Below are positions 8,229 through 19,200 of a DNA stretch of 40,656 nucleotides, in pieces. The stretch is from Clostridiales bacterium (lineage in GTDB: Bacteria; Bacillota; Clostridia; Oscillospirales; CAG-272), in assembly GCA_012841635.1 (NCBI GenBank), contig DUUJ01000127.1, forward strand, positions 1 through 40,656, given 5' to 3'. The position numbers and the translations under genes are program-made. The first letter of the stretch is position 1. Each line of letters starts with the position of its first letter. The notes below the pieces were generated by a model. It was not told the DNA's origin and did not search any database. It worked only from the letters and a program-made list of their open reading frames with translations.

Positions 8229-8257
8229 ATTATACACTATTTTGGGGGATTTGTCAA
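8229..8257 (-). promoter_or_regulatory. Consensus sigma-A promoter of rpsU
   Basis: On the minus strand, perfect TTGACA (8252-8257) and perfect TATAAT (8229-8234) are 17 bases apart. The -35 starts 21 bases after the leuS stop codon, with no terminator between, so rpsU may be made both from this promoter and by read-through. Confidence 0.93.
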
Positions 8258-8278
8258 GGGTTGAATATTGTAAACTTC

Positions 8279-10699
8279 TTATTTTACGACGAAACTTATC
8301 ATCCTGCCGGGGACGAATATCTCCTTGACAAGCGTCTTGCCTTCGAGATAACCGGCGACTTTTTCGTCCGCTTTTGCCGCGGCAAGCGCGTCTTCCTTTG
8401 ATGTTTCCGCCGGGACGGATATCGTTCCGCGAAGCTTGCCGTTTACCTGTACCGCATATGTGACGCTTTCGTCGGCGGCTTTTTCTTCGTCGTATTCCGG
8501 CCACGGGGAAATGCTCAGAATGCTCTGGTTTCCGCATTCTTCCCAAAGCTGTTCGGTCAGGTGAGGCGCGAACGGATTCAGGATGGTGATGAAAGTCTCG
8601 AATTCGTCTTTTGTAAGATGGCCCTGCTCGTATATGTCGTTCTGGAGCGACATCATCGCGGCGACGGCGGTGTTGAACTTCATCTGGTCGATATCTTCGG
8701 TGACTTTCTTTATAACCTTGTGAAGTCCCGATTCGATCTTTCTCGATGATGCGCCCCTTCCCTTTATCATCGCCGACATTCCGGCGGTGCGGTCGAGGAA
8801 GCGCTTGCAGCCTTTGACGCCGTCCGGATTCCAGGGAGCGGATTTCTCGAAGTCGCCGATGAACATCTCATATAGCCGGAGAGTGTCGGCGCCGTACTGA
8901 CCTACTATATCGTCGGGGTTGATGACGTTTCCGCGGGATTTGGACATCTTTTCGCCGTTAGCGCCAAGGATCATTCCGTGCGCGGTGCGCTTGAGATAAG
9001 GCTCTATGCAGCTGAGGATTCCCTCGTCGTAAAGGAACTTCGCCCAGAAGCGGGAGTAGAGCAGATGCAGCGTGACGTGCTCCATGCCGCCGTTGTACCA
9101 GTCGACCGGCATCCAGTAGTCTAATTTTTCCTTATCGGCGAGAGCGTCGCTGTTTTTCGGATCGCAGTAGCGGAGGAAGTACCAGGAGCTGCCCGCCCAG
9201 TTGGGCATAGTGTCGGTTTCCCGCTTTGCTTTACCGCCGCACTGCGGACAGGTTGTATTTACCCAGTCGAGCTGCGAAAGCGGCGATTCGCCGTCCTCGG
9301 TGGGGGCGTAATGCTCAAGTTCGGGGAGTTTTACCGGCAGCTCCGATTCCGGAACCGAAACCCAGCCGCATTTCTCGCAGTATATCATCGGGATCGGCTC
9401 TCCCCAGTATCTCTGGCGGGAGAAGACCCAGTCGCGGAGTTTATAGTTTACCTTGGCGCGGCCGACGCCATGTTCTTCAAGGAATTCGGTTATCGCGAGC
9501 TTCGCGTCGGCGACGTTTTTACCGGTAAGAAAGCCGGAATTGACCATCAAGCCGTCTTCGACGTCGGTATAAGCCGCTTCTTCGATATTTCCGCCGGCGA
9601 CGACTTCGACTATCGGAAGGCCGAATTTCTTCGCAAACGCCCAGTCGCGGTCGTCGTGCGCCGGTACCGCCATGATCGCGCCGGTGCCGTATGTCGAGAG
9701 GACATAGTCGGAGATGAAAATCGGGATATCGGCGCCGTTTCCGGGATTTATGCCGGTAACGCCGTCAAGGCGGACGCCGGTCTTTTCCTTGTCCGCGTCA
9801 AGCTCGGTGCGCTCGAAATCGGATTTGCGGGCGGCCTGCGCCTGGTATTCGGATATCTCGTCTGCGTTTTTGAGCAAGCCCTCGTTTTTCCACTTCTCGA
9901 TAAGCTCATGCTCCGGCGACATTACCATGTATGTCGCGCCGAAGATGGTGTCGGGGCGGGTGGTGTAAACGGTGATTTTGTCGCCGGTGTCGGCGGAAAA
10001 ATCGATCTCCGCGCCTTCTGAACGTCCGATCCAGTTTATCTCCTGAATTTTTACTCTCGGAATAAAGTCGAGATCGGCAAGGTCGTCTATCAGCCTTTGC
10101 GCGTATGCGGTAATCATCAGCATCCACTGGCTCTTTACCTTGCGGACGACTTCCCCTCCGCAGCGCTCGCAGACGCCGGCTACGACTTCCTCGTTTGCCA
10201 GCACGCACTTGCAGGAGGTGCACCAGTTAACCGGCATCGTCGTTTTATAAGCGAGTCCCCTTTTATAAAGCTGAAGGAATATCCACTGAGTCCAGCGGTA
10301 ATAATCGGGGTCGGTGGTGTTTACTTCGCGGCTCCAGTCGAAGGAGAGGCCGAGGCTTTTTATCTGTTTTTTGAAATGCGCGATATTGCGCTCGGTAACT
10401 ATCTGAGGGGCGGTATGAGTCTTGATGGCGTAATTTTCGGTAGGCAGGCCGAAGGCGTCCCAGCCCATCGGAAAGAGGACGTTGTATCCCTGCATCCGCT
10501 TCTTGCGGGAGACGATATCCATCGCGGTATACGGCCGCGGATGACCGATATGCAGCCCTTCCCCCGACGGATAGGGGAATTCGACGAGGGTGTAATATTT
10601 CGGTTTCGGGGAAAAATCAACGGCTTTAAAAGCCTCTTTTTCGTCCCAGATGTCCTGCCATTTTTTATCTATCTGCGAAAACTCGTATTTTGTGGTCAT
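8279..10699 (-). CDS. leuS: Leucine--tRNA ligase
   Basis: This 806-residue class I aminoacyl-tRNA synthetase charges tRNA-Leu in the cytoplasm. The HIGH motif is at 50-53 ([14 protein letters not shown]), the KMSKS motif at 584-588, and the CxxC zinc-binding segment CTSCKCV...CERCGG in the amino part. The editing (CP1) domain lies between, containing [13 protein letters not shown] and a [17 protein letters not shown] segment typical of LeuRS editing. A C-terminal anticodon-binding helical domain and a final small domain ([14 protein letters not shown]) complete the protein. Length is normal for bacterial LeuRS. It follows rsfS by 23 bases, the last gene in the long leftward cluster before rpsU. 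No T-box precedes it, so it is apparently not controlled by tRNA-Leu here. Confidence 0.97.
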   Translation of the reverse strand: MTTKYEFSQIDKKWQDIWDEKEAFKAVDFSPKPKYYTLVEFPYPSGEGLHIGHPRPYTAMDIVSRKKRMQGYNVLFPMGWDAFGLPTENYAIKTHTAPQIVTERNIAHFKKQIKSLGLSFDWSREVNTTDPDYYRWTQWIFLQLYKRGLAYKTTMPVNWCTSCKCVLANEEVVAGVCERCGGEVVRKVKSQWMLMITAYAQRLIDDLADLDFIPRVKIQEINWIGRSEGAEIDFSADTGDKITVYTTRPDTIFGATYMVMSPEHELIEKWKNEGLLKNADEISEYQAQAARKSDFERTELDADKEKTGVRLDGVTGINPGNGADIPIFISDYVLSTYGTGAIMAVPAHDDRDWAFAKKFGLPIVEVVAGGNIEEAAYTDVEDGLMVNSGFLTGKNVADAKLAITEFLEEHGVGRAKVNYKLRDWVFSRQRYWGEPIPMIYCEKCGWVSVPESELPVKLPELEHYAPTEDGESPLSQLDWVNTTCPQCGGKAKRETDTMPNWAGSSWYFLRYCDPKNSDALADKEKLDYWMPVDWYNGGMEHVTLHLLYSRFWAKFLYDEGILSCIEPYLKRTAHGMILGANGEKMSKSRGNVINPDDIVGQYGADTLRLYEMFIGDFEKSAPWNPDGVKGCKRFLDRTAGMSAMIKGRGASSRKIESGLHKVIKKVTEDIDQMKFNTAVAAMMSLQNDIYEQGHLTKDEFETFITILNPFAPHLTEQLWEECGNQSILSISPWPEYDEEKAADESVTYAVQVNGKLRGTISVPAETSKEDALAAAKADEKVAGYLEGKTLVKEIFVPGRMISFVVK

Positions 10700-10722
10700 T
10701 TGTGGAATCTCTTTTCTGGTCT

Positions 10723-11214
10723 TTATTCTTCGGAGTCCGGTGCGGCGGCATCAGACTCAGCTTCCGGTTCCTCATCTGTCTCTATAAGATTGCCGATATC
10801 GATTTCTTTTGCGTCGGCGTAAAGTTTTTCAAGGTTGTAAAATCCGCGCTTTTCGCGGTTGAAGATATGGACTATTGCGCAGCCGTAGTCGATCAATATC
10901 CAGTTGGCGTCGGCGTAGCCTTCGGTGCTGCGGGGGGTAAGGCCGTATTTTTCGGCGACCTTGGCGTCTATTTCACCGGCAATGCCCTTTATCTGGGTGT
11001 TGGAGTTGCCGGTGCAGATCACGAAGTAGTCGGTAAGCACCGTTTTTTCGGCGACGCGGAGCAGGCGTATGTCCGTCGCCTTTCTGTCGCTTAAGACGCC
11101 GACAATAAATTCGGCCAATTCCTTTGAGTCGACTTTAACTTCGCTTGAAGCGGGGCGCTCGACCGCGGCGGCTTCTTCGAAGCTTTCCTGTGTTTCGTTT
11201 ACTTTGTTGTCCAT
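10723..11214 (-). CDS. rsfS: Ribosomal silencing factor RsfS
   Basis: The RsfS/YbeB domain covers about residues 27-140, with [22 protein letters not shown], then [23 protein letters not shown] and [18 protein letters not shown], matching the family closely. RsfS binds ribosomal protein L14 and blocks subunit joining when nutrients are short. The 163-residue protein has a short acidic N-terminal extension and an acidic C-terminal tail ([16 protein letters not shown]) beyond the usual domain. A ribosome site (AAAGGA) precedes the ATG. It lies between an LCP gene and leuS, an order I associate with Clostridia. Confidence 0.95.
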   Translation of the reverse strand: MDNKVNETQESFEEAAAVERPASSEVKVDSKELAEFIVGVLSDRKATDIRLLRVAEKTVLTDYFVICTGNSNTQIKGIAGEIDAKVAEKYGLTPRSTEGYADANWILIDYGCAIVHIFNREKRGFYNLEKLYADAKEIDIGNLIETDEEPEAESDAAAPDSEE

Positions 11215-11307
11215 ATCAGTTTCCTTTCATAAGTTTGCCTGTCCGTTTGTTTATGCCCGTGATTCGTTAGTGTGATATGAATGTATGAGTTTGAGTTTCC
11301 TTTATAA

Positions 11308-11322
11308 GCCCGCGAAGCGGGC
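11308..11322 (-). terminator. GC-rich hairpin between LCP gene and rsfS
   Basis: A 6-bp GCCCGC/GCGGGC stem with a 3-base loop lies 9 bases after the LCP stop codon. The following bases are not a proper U-tract, so it may be only a weak terminator or an RNA-stabilising 3' stem within the operon. Confidence 0.4.
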
Positions 11323-11331
11323 GGTTTAACC

Positions 11332-13002
11332 TTACGGTTCCGGCGATGTTTCCGCCGCCGTCGTTATAATGTCGTCAAGCAGGTCGATCTTGATGCCCTT
11401 CTCATCGGCTTCGGTGCCGGAGAGGACGTATTTCTCCGCCGGGTTTTCGGAAGCGAGCGAATGATATACTTTGTAAGCAGCCGATGACATTCCGTCGGTC
11501 AGATTCTGGTTGGGGTCGAAAATGGCGTCGGTGATCTGCTGATCGAAGACATTGAAGTAAAGGTTGACTATCGCTCTTGCGTCGGCTCGTTTGGTAACGT
11601 AATACCAGGCTCCCGATCCGGTCTGAATCGCTTCTCCCGGCAGGGTTATCATCTTGAGCGTCGAGAGATCCGCGCCCAGCGCTTTGCGGGCAAAATAGCC
11701 CAGATACTGGTACTCTATCGAAGTTTTGATATTCTGGAAGACCGCTTTTGCAAGGTCGGGAATCATGGCAATCGTGAATTTTTCCTTGAAAGTCTTCATA
11801 AGCGCCGAGAAGAAAAGCTTCTGCGCCTTAACGCGGCCGATGTCTCCCTCGATATAGTTTGAACGGAAGCGCATGAAATACTGCGCCGTTTCGCCGTCCA
11901 GCACCTGATTGCCTTCTTTGATGTGGATATAGAGGTCCTGGTCCGGATCTTCGTAGTCCATATCAAAGGGAACATTCATCTCAACGCCGCCGAGGGCGTC
12001 GACTATCTCGCCGAAACCGTCAAGGGTGCAGAGCGCCCAGAAGTCGATCTTGATTTTGAGATTCTGCTCGATGGTATCGGCAAGGCTTTGCAGACCGTAG
12101 GAAACGGGGTCGGATTCGCCTATTTTGTTTGCGTAGTTGTAGTAGACGGCGTAGAGCGCGTTTGCCTTGTGGCGGTTGCCGTTGATTCTGAACATCGTGT
12201 CGCGGGGAATCTGAAGGATGTTTATCGCGCCGGTTTTGACGTCGAAGTTCAATATCATTATGACGTCGGTATTATAAGCGACTTTGTCCTTTCCGAGAAT
12301 CAGGAAGTTATACCTGTCTTCGTTTGATCGGGTGAATGTCTCGGCGGCATATCTTTCCGGCCGTCCGTCCGAGGTCGTTGTCTCGGCGTTTATATCCTTG
12401 CCGATATCCGGGGCGGTGTTGAAAAGCCCGTCGCCTAAATTCGGCTTGTAGTTAAGGTAGGAAGCTCCGACTATTAAAAGGGTAAGGAGCACCGCGGCTA
12501 TTATCATCGCCGCCATCAGCCTTGTCCTTCGGGTCTGCCGGGCCGATTTGCGTATCTCGCGGCTTCTTCCGGAACTTCTTCCGCCGGCATTTCTCCCATC
12601 GGAAGCTCTTCCATCGGAAGCACCGCTGCCGGGATTTTGATTTGCTCTGTTCTGATCCGGTGGCTGATTCTGACCGACGGGTCTGCCGTCCCGGGTATTC
12701 CGATTCGCGGGATTTTGTCTTTGCCCGGACGGATTTGACTGAGCGTTGGTAAAATACCCGCCGGCGTATCGGCGTTCCGGCTGATGTTCCGAAGGAGCAT
12801 TGCCCGGACCGGGAGTATATGCCGTCGGTGGATGAGAGGGTTTTGGGTTCTTGCCGCCGCTGCCCGAACGGAACACCTCGGTGTTCTGAGGTGAGGAGTT
12901 ATGTCGGCGTTTTGCCGCCTCGATTGCGGAGGCGTTGTAAAAGCCGCTCTCTTTACGCGGATTTCTGCCGGCGCCTTTGTCTTCTGTGTTTTTTACCGGC
13001 AT
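11332..13002 (-). CDS. LytR-CpsA-Psr (LCP) family cell-wall glycopolymer transferase
   Basis: LCP proteins attach lipid-linked teichoic acids or other polymers to peptidoglycan on the outer face of the membrane. This 556-residue protein has a long N-terminal cytoplasmic region of about 160 residues, rich in Asn, Gly, Ser, Pro and Gln, then a basic stretch (RKSARQTRRTR) and one membrane anchor at about 163-183. The LCP domain begins near residue 228 with NFLILGKDKVAYNTDVIMIL, followed by ILQIPRDTMF and NALYAVYYNYA. The conserved Arg/Asp residues that bind the pyrophosphate lipid are present in these motifs. The low-complexity N-terminus is unusually long. It lies between yqeK and rsfS, as in many Clostridia. 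Confidence 0.9.
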   Translation of the reverse strand: MPVKNTEDKGAGRNPRKESGFYNASAIEAAKRRHNSSPQNTEVFRSGSGGKNPKPSHPPTAYTPGPGNAPSEHQPERRYAGGYFTNAQSNPSGQRQNPANRNTRDGRPVGQNQPPDQNRANQNPGSGASDGRASDGRNAGGRSSGRSREIRKSARQTRRTRLMAAMIIAAVLLTLLIVGASYLNYKPNLGDGLFNTAPDIGKDINAETTTSDGRPERYAAETFTRSNEDRYNFLILGKDKVAYNTDVIMILNFDVKTGAINILQIPRDTMFRINGNRHKANALYAVYYNYANKIGESDPVSYGLQSLADTIEQNLKIKIDFWALCTLDGFGEIVDALGGVEMNVPFDMDYEDPDQDLYIHIKEGNQVLDGETAQYFMRFRSNYIEGDIGRVKAQKLFFSALMKTFKEKFTIAMIPDLAKAVFQNIKTSIEYQYLGYFARKALGADLSTLKMITLPGEAIQTGSGAWYYVTKRADARAIVNLYFNVFDQQITDAIFDPNQNLTDGMSSAAYKVYHSLASENPAEKYVLSGTEADEKGIKIDLLDDIITTAAETSPEP

Positions 13003-13077
13003 ATCGGGACCGCCTGTTTTATGAAATGATTTATCTGCATTTTTTATCTTCCTGTAAATGAATTAAAGCGCCGCCCG

Positions 13078-13704
13078 TCACGCATCAAGCGATATCAAAA
13101 GCTGATTTCTCGCCGCAACCGCCTTCATTGATATGACGGAGCCCGATTCGATAAGTTCCGCTATCGTAAGATCGAAGGAAAGGACTAAAGTCCTGTCAAG
13201 GTGTTTCAGCAGCTTTTGAGGGTCGTTTTTTACTGCCGCCGGCTCTTTTTTGAAGAATCGGCGGAGAGTTACGCAGCTTTCCCAGTCGCGGGTCGGCTCG
13301 ATGTAGTCGGCAAGATAGAGCAGCTTTTCGCAAAGCCCCATTCCCGGCCGTCCCGTGGTGTGCGAACGGATGAGAAGCGCCATCTCGTCGTCCGTCCGAT
13401 CCGGCCACTGCCGCCGGATAAAGGCGGCTCCGGTTATTGCGTGCAGGATCTTCGGGCTGTTTAGGTCGTCCGAATCGTATTCGGCGTTCAGCTTCCGGAG
13501 AAGATCGATCTGCTCACGCCCTTTTTTCTCCTTTGTTATATCGTGGAGCAGGGCGGCGCAGAGCAGTCTTTCCCGGTCGATACCTTCGACTCCGAAGATA
13601 TCGGCAAGCCTTTCGCATTCTTCCGTGACCGCAAAGGTGTGCGAAAGCCGCTTTCCGCTTAGGTAATTCGGTATTTCTGCTTTAAAAAAATCAGCGTCAA
13701 ACAT
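13078..13704 (-). CDS. yqeK: YqeK-type HD-domain hydrolase (symmetrical Ap4A hydrolase family)
   Basis: The 208-residue protein has an HD phosphohydrolase pattern: H22 in LSHTFAV, H54-D55 in ALLHDITKE, then a middle His in ITGAAFIRRQW and D in LYLADYIEPTRDW. This matches the YqeK family, which cleaves diadenosine tetraphosphate and helps clear Ap4A. The start overlaps the end of nadD by 8 bases, a standard Firmicutes arrangement in which the two genes are translated together. It extends slightly past the usual C-terminus. The assignment is secure at family level. Confidence 0.93.
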   Translation of the reverse strand: MFDADFFKAEIPNYLSGKRLSHTFAVTEECERLADIFGVEGIDRERLLCAALLHDITKEKKGREQIDLLRKLNAEYDSDDLNSPKILHAITGAAFIRRQWPDRTDDEMALLIRSHTTGRPGMGLCEKLLYLADYIEPTRDWESCVTLRRFFKKEPAAVKNDPQKLLKHLDRTLVLSFDLTIAELIESGSVISMKAVAARNQLLISLDA

Positions 13705-14323
13705 TTTTGTAAAGTCCGTTTTCCTTTATATAAAGCGCCGTTTCGGGCGGAACAAGCCCGCTTATATCTCCGCCTTCGCCGGCAATTTTCCTTATCTCGG
13801 TCGAACTTATGTCAAGCTGCGGAGCTGACAGCCGGATAAGCCTTGCCCCGAATTCGACTTTATATCTTTCGGCGTAACCCTCGATATCAATCCCCGGCCG
13901 GCCGGCATATGCGATTTTCGCCAGCCGGAAGATCTCGTCGGCGCATCTCCATCCGCTGAGCGTCGAAAACATATCCCCTCCGCAGAGGAAGGTGATATCG
14001 GTGCTCAATACCTCATGAAAATATCCAAGCGTCAGATAGGTATAGCTCGGCCCTTTGCGGTTTATCTCGTATGTCGAGACAAAGAGCCGCTCTCCCCATT
14101 CCGGCAAAGATCTGAGCGCCGGTTTCAGCATCTCGAGCCGCTGCCGGGGATTGTCGGCGAAATCGATCTGCTTGTGCGGCGGGATGCTTGCCGGGATGAC
14201 ATAGACCGCGTCGAGCGGGCATTCGCAGAGAAAGGCTTTCAGCAGCGCCATATGCCCGTTGTGAAAGGGCGCGAAGGTGCCGCCGTAAATGCCGACCCGG
14301 GGTCTGTCCCAAAGGAAGCTCAT
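13697..14323 (-). CDS. nadD: Nicotinate-nucleotide adenylyltransferase
   Basis: NadD makes deamido-NAD from nicotinate mononucleotide and ATP, an essential step of NAD synthesis. The 208-residue product has the nucleotidyltransferase signature GGTFAPFHNGH at 14-24, IPASIPPHK, TYLTLGYFH and the late ISSTEIR motif. The open frame extends 30 codons upstream inside yhbY, but I chose ATG 14323 because it overlaps the yhbY stop as ATGA and gives the usual family length. Translational coupling explains the lack of a strong ribosome site. It is followed by the overlapping yqeK. Confidence 0.94.
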   Translation of the reverse strand: MSFLWDRPRVGIYGGTFAPFHNGHMALLKAFLCECPLDAVYVIPASIPPHKQIDFADNPRQRLEMLKPALRSLPEWGERLFVSTYEINRKGPSYTYLTLGYFHEVLSTDITFLCGGDMFSTLSGWRCADEIFRLAKIAYAGRPGIDIEGYAERYKVEFGARLIRLSAPQLDISSTEIRKIAGEGGDISGLVPPETALYIKENGLYKNV

Positions 14324-14616
14324 TTTGTCGGGAGTATAATCTTCTTGTGCTTTTCCGATTCGCGGTAGAGCACAAAGACATGTCCTATCACGGCAACGAG
14401 ATCGGCTCCGCATTTCTGCGCGGCTTCTTCCGCCGCCGCACGGTATTCGAGTCCCGAGTTAGGCAGCGTTCTGATTTTAATCAGCTCTCTTTTTTCGAGC
14501 GCTTCGGAAAGTCCCGCTATAAGATTATCGGTAATCCCGCCTTTGCCCACCTGAGTGATCTCGGGCAGGTCGACCGCGAGCGAGCGCAGATAAGCGCGTT
14601 GTTTTGATGTCAGCAT
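14320..14616 (-). CDS. yhbY: YhbY family (CRM domain) RNA-binding protein
   Basis: The 98-residue protein is a single CRM domain. It begins with LTSKQRAYLRSLAVDLPEITQVGKGGI and has GLSEALEKRELIKIRTLPN and the conserved VAVIGHVFVLYR near the end. YhbY binds pre-50S ribosomal particles. It starts 9 bases after the rdgB stop and its stop codon overlaps the start of nadD (ATGA). This neighbourhood (yhbY-nadD-yqeK) is common in Firmicutes. Confidence 0.94.
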   Translation of the reverse strand: MLTSKQRAYLRSLAVDLPEITQVGKGGITDNLIAGLSEALEKRELIKIRTLPNSGLEYRAAAEEAAQKCGADLVAVIGHVFVLYRESEKHKKIILPTK

Positions 14617-14625
14617 TATCGGTTT

Positions 14626-15240
14626 TCACCTGTATTCTTTTAATTTTTCGGCAAAAAGGCGCATCGCCGCCGCCCGGTGGGAGATTTGGTTTTTCGTCTC
14701 CGCACCTATCTGCGCGAAGGTAAGTCCGAGCGGGGGATAGAAAAACAGCGGGTCATAGCCGAATCCGCCTTCGCCTCTCCGTTCGCGGATTATAAGCCCT
14801 TCGCACTCCCCCCGGACTTCGAATCCGGCGCCGTATTTTTCCTTTAAATTATCGGGAAATCTCAGCGCGATGACCGAGACGAACCGGGCGGTTCTGAGGC
14901 TGTCTTCGACGTCCCGAAGCTCGTAAAGCAGCTTTTCATTGTTTTCATCGGCCCCGCCGCCCGAATAGCGGGCAGAATTTATGCCCGGAGCGCCGCCGAG
15001 TGCGTCGACGCAGAGTCCCGAGTCGTCGGCAATGCCGATAAATCCCAGTGCCGCCGGTACCGCCGCCTTTATCCCGGCGTTTTCTTCGAAGGAGGAGCCG
15101 TTTTCTTCGATATTCCCTTCATATCCGGCCTCGCGAAGCCCGATCACCCGGATATCCGGCGACAGGGCGCGAAGCAGCGCCTCCATCTCGGCTATCTTTC
15201 CCGGATTGTGCGATGCGAGGCAGAAGGCGGTTTCCTTCAT
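14626..15240 (-). CDS. rdgB: RdgB/HAM1 non-canonical purine NTP pyrophosphatase
   Basis: This 204-residue enzyme removes ITP, dITP and XTP from the nucleotide pool. It carries the HAM1 landmarks: ASHNPGKIAEMEALL near the start, ENGSSFEENAGIKA, IADDSGLCVDALGGAPGINSARYSG, GFGYDPLFF and the final KNQISHRAAAM (family SHR.KA). The ATG overlaps the ftsY stop as ATGA. Length and motifs are normal. Confidence 0.96.
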   Translation of the reverse strand: MKETAFCLASHNPGKIAEMEALLRALSPDIRVIGLREAGYEGNIEENGSSFEENAGIKAAVPAALGFIGIADDSGLCVDALGGAPGINSARYSGGGADENNEKLLYELRDVEDSLRTARFVSVIALRFPDNLKEKYGAGFEVRGECEGLIIRERRGEGGFGYDPLFFYPPLGLTFAQIGAETKNQISHRAAAMRLFAEKLKEYR

Positions 15241-16235
15241 TCCCCGGCATCCTCCTGCACGGTTTTCGGTTCTTTGGCGGCGAACTCATCGGACAGCGCA
15301 TTCGCAAGGTCGCCCTTGGGTTCGCTGTATTCCTCATTGAATAAGGCGGCGACGAACTGATGCGGGTCGAAAAGCTCAAGGTCGTCGATCTTCTCGCCGA
15401 CGCAGATGAACTTCACCGGAATACCCAGCTCCCGGCGGACGGAAAAGAGCGCGCCGCCCTTGGCGGAGCCGTCAAGCTTGGTAACGATAAGTCCGGTCAG
15501 CGCGGCGGCGTTCATGAATTCCTTCGCCTGCGTAATGGCGTTCTGGCCCGTCGTCGCGTCGAGGACTAATAATGTTTCCCTCGAAGAATTCGGCAGCTCG
15601 CGGCTGATTACCCGGTCTATCTTGGAAAGCTCGTCCATCAGGTTTTTCTTGTTGTGAAGGCGGCCGGCGGTGTCGACGATAAGAACGTCGGCGTTTTTCC
15701 TTGCCGCCTGCGCCGCGTCGAACACGACGGCGGCGGGATCGGCGCCTTCTTTGTGCTTTATGAGTTCAACTCCGGCGCGTCCCGCCCAGATATCCAGCTG
15801 GTCGATGGCGGCGGCGCGGAAGGTGTCGGCGGCGGCAAGCAGCACTCTCCTGCCGTGATTTTTAAGAAGATAAGCCATCTTTGCTATCGACGTTGTCTTT
15901 CCGACGCCGTTTACGCCGATTACGAGGATGACGGCGGGTTTTCCGCCGAGGCGCAGCGGTTCTCCCTCGCCTATCATATCGACAAGGATTTCCTTGAGTT
16001 CCGATTTTGCATCGGCGGCGGTCTTTATCCGGTCTTCGTCGATCCTGTCTCTCAGCCGGTCGATGATTTCCATCGTCGCGCCGGCGCCGACATCCGCCAT
16101 TATCATTGTTTCCTCGAGTTCGTCGAAGAAATCGTCGTCAAGCTCGCGATTGCCGCCGAAAAGGGTGTTTACCGCGCCGAAAAGGGCGTCCTGCGTCCTT
16201 TTCAGTCCGGCTTTCAGCTTATCAAAAAAACTCAT
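15237..16235 (-). CDS. ftsY: Signal recognition particle receptor FtsY
   Basis: FtsY docks ribosome-SRP complexes to the membrane for co-translational insertion. The 332-residue protein has a short NG domain without a long acidic A domain. The P-loop GVNGVGKT is at 107-114, followed by [33 protein letters not shown] and [10 protein letters not shown]. After the usual end ([11 protein letters not shown]) about 30 residues are added, rich in Glu and Lys. It is downstream of smc by 22 bases and overlaps rdgB by 4 bases, the usual rnc-smc-ftsY order. The ATG has a GGAGAA ribosome site. Confidence 0.96.
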   Translation of the reverse strand: MSFFDKLKAGLKRTQDALFGAVNTLFGGNRELDDDFFDELEETMIMADVGAGATMEIIDRLRDRIDEDRIKTAADAKSELKEILVDMIGEGEPLRLGGKPAVILVIGVNGVGKTTSIAKMAYLLKNHGRRVLLAAADTFRAAAIDQLDIWAGRAGVELIKHKEGADPAAVVFDAAQAARKNADVLIVDTAGRLHNKKNLMDELSKIDRVISRELPNSSRETLLVLDATTGQNAITQAKEFMNAAALTGLIVTKLDGSAKGGALFSVRRELGIPVKFICVGEKIDDLELFDPHQFVAALFNEEYSEPKGDLANALSDEFAAKEPKTVQEDAGE

Positions 16236-16257
16236 TTGTTCTCCGTAAGTGTGTATG

Positions 16258-19200
16258 TTATTTCAGTTTCCCGATCCGCTTTTCCGCCTCGTTTATATCG
16301 AGGGTGAGTATCCGGGAAATGCCTTTTTCTATCATCGTGACGCCGTAAAGCCGGTCGCAGGCTTCCATTGTGCCGCGGCGGTGGGTTATCGCGATGAATT
16401 GGGTGTTTTCCGAATAACGGCGGCAGTAATCGGCGAATCGCACGACGTTTACATCGTCAAGCGCCGCCTCAATCTCGTCAAGGATGCAGAAGGGGGTCGG
16501 ATTTACCTTCAGAATCGCAAAGAACAGCGCGATCGCGGCGAAAGCCTGTTCTCCGCCGGAAAGCAGCGACAGCGTCCGGAAAAGCTTCCCGGGAGGCGCC
16601 ACTTCGATCTCAATACCGGTAGACAGCGGGTCTGTCGGGTCGGTCATCGAAAGAGAGGCGTCGCCGCCGCCGAACAGCTCGCGGAAGGTGGAGCGGAAGT
16701 TTTCGTTTATCGCTTCAAATACCGCGACGAACCGGCTGCGCATCTCGCCTTCGAGCCGCACTATTATTCGTGTAAGCTCCTCGCGGGATTTTATAAGGTC
16801 GTCCCGCTGCTTCTGCAGGAATCCGAACCGTTCCTCTACTTCCCGGCATTCGTCGATGGCGCCGACGTTTACGTCGCCGAGTTCCCGTAGTTTTGCGCGG
16901 GTCTGGGAAAGCTCGGAAGCCGCCGCGGCGCGGCTCTTTGCGTCGAGAGGGGGATAACCGAGTTCCGCCGCCGAATCGGGGGTCAGCTCGTATTCTTCCC
17001 AAAGGGAGGTGACCAGCTTTTCCCGGTCTGTCTGTATCGTTCCGCGGCGGGCGTCGAGACGGGCGTATTCGCCGTAAAGCTGCTCTCGTTCGCGCAGACG
17101 GTTTTTGATCTCGGCGGAAAGCTCTCCCGACTGCTTCTCGCCTTCGGAAATCGAGGTGTCGGATGTTTTTATCTCTTCATCCATCGTCCGGGCGAGTTCT
17201 TTCAGCCGCTCTGTTTCGGTTTTGTCAAGGCTTGCCTGATTGTCGTTTTCGATAAGCTTCTTTTCCCGCTCGAGCATCTCGGCTTCGCCGGATTCAAGCT
17301 TATCTTTCGCCGCTTTAATCGATGAGAGGGTAAAATCAAAGTCGCGGCGGGCGCTTTCCGCGTCCTTCTGCGCCGCGGTAAATTTGACCAGCAGCGCCGA
17401 GTGGCTTCTTCCCTGCGCCGATATATCCCTTGCGGAGACGCTTTTTCTTTCTTCGAGTCCGGAAAGCGATTCGGCGAATTTCGCCGTTTCCTCTTCGGCG
17501 GCTTTGAGCGATTTCTCGCCCTCAATCCTGCGCTCCTCGTATTCCGATTCGCTTTCGGTTATCTTCCGCAGTTCCTCTTTTTGAGCGGAAAGCCGCTGCC
17601 CGTCGCTTGCGTATTGATTTTTAAGCACTTCAAGCTGAGTGTTTTCGGCGCTTCTGAGGGTAGAGAGCAGCTCCCGGTCTTTTCTGGCGGAAAGCAGATC
17701 TTCTTTTATCTTGCCTGCGGCGTCTTCGTTTTCTTTTAGCCTTACTTTTATCGCGTCGGCTTCGATTTCGAGCGCGACGGCCTGCTTTTCGGCTTTATCG
17801 ATATCCCGGCTGCGCGTCAGCATTCCGCTGTCCCGCTTTACCGAGCCGCCGGTATATGAACCTCCGGCGTTTATCAGCTGACCGTCGAGGGTGACTATCC
17901 TCAACCGGTAGCCGTAAGCCCGCGCGATCTCGGAGGCGCAGTCGATGTCTTCGGCGACGAGAGTCCGCCCCAGGGCGTAGTTTATAACGCTTCGGTATTT
18001 TTCTTCAAAATCGACGAGAGTGTCGGCGATGCCGACATAGCCTTTATATTTTTTGAGGTCTTCTTCGCGGGCGGAAATCCCCCCGCCGCTCATCGTCGTG
18101 ATCGGATAGAACGTCGCGCGTCCGGCGTTCCTGGCTTTGAGCAGCGCTATCGCGGCTTTCGCGGCGTCCTCGTCTTCGACGACGATATTCTGGATATTCG
18201 CGCCGAGAGCCGTCTCTATCGCGACGGTGTATCTTGGTTTTAATGTTATCAGCCTTGAAAGCGGGCCGCAGATGCCGGAGAGTTCACCGCGCCCGGCCGC
18301 GCTCATGACGGCTTTGACGGATGCGTTATACCCCTCGAACAGCTCCTCCATCCGCTTCAGCGCGTCGGCGCGTTGGAGAGCGGAATTGATTTCAAGCTTT
18401 TTCTGGGATAAAGCGTCGCTTAAAGCGGCTTTTTCACTTTCAACCTTGCCGAGTTCGGCTTCAAATCCGGAGATGGCGCTATCCGCCGATTTCAGCCGTT
18501 CGTCGAGTTCGGCAACCGATTTCTCCGAGCGGTCTGCCCGGTCTTTCAGCAGTTTTATCTCGTCTTCGAGGGCTTTTTCCTGTTCAAGCGCGCGGGTCTT
18601 TAGCTCGCTTCGGTTGCGGCGGTCGGCTTCGAGCGCGGAAAGGGCTATCTCGGCGTCTCTCGCTTTCGCTTTCGCCCGCTCGCTTTTGTCCCAAAGGTCG
18701 TTGTGCTGTTTTTCAAGCTCCGCCGCTGTTTCCGAAAGCTTCTCGCCTGCTTCGGACGAGCGGTTTACTTCGTCGGAAAGCAATTTTTCGAGCGCGTCGG
18801 CTTCGTCGGCGGTCTTTTTCTGCTCTTCCGCCTTTTCTTCAAGCTCGGAAAGAGCCCGGCGGCGGATGACCGCTTCCGTCTTCGCTTTCTGAATGCTTTC
18901 TTTTATATGCTCGTTCTCGTTTTCGAGAACTCTGACGTCGCCTTCGAGTTTCTGACGTTTTTCTTCAATCTCCCTCAGCTCGCGGCTCTTGCGATCGCTT
19001 TCCGCTTTGAGCTGCTGAAGGGTCAGATAAACGGCGTCGGTGCGCTGTTCGAGCGCGGAAATGTTGTCGTCGGCTATATCGAGGCGATGTTTCGCCGCCG
19101 TCCAGAGCCCTTCGCACTCGTCGGCTTTTTCCTTGAGCGCGACTATATCATAGAGCGCGAGGGATATTCCGGCGCGCTTCTTTTTTTCGTAAATATCGAG

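Noticed and set aside
14324..14413. Longer start for nadD
   Set aside because: It lies inside yhbY, and the ATGA overlap at 14320-14323 gives the usual family length.
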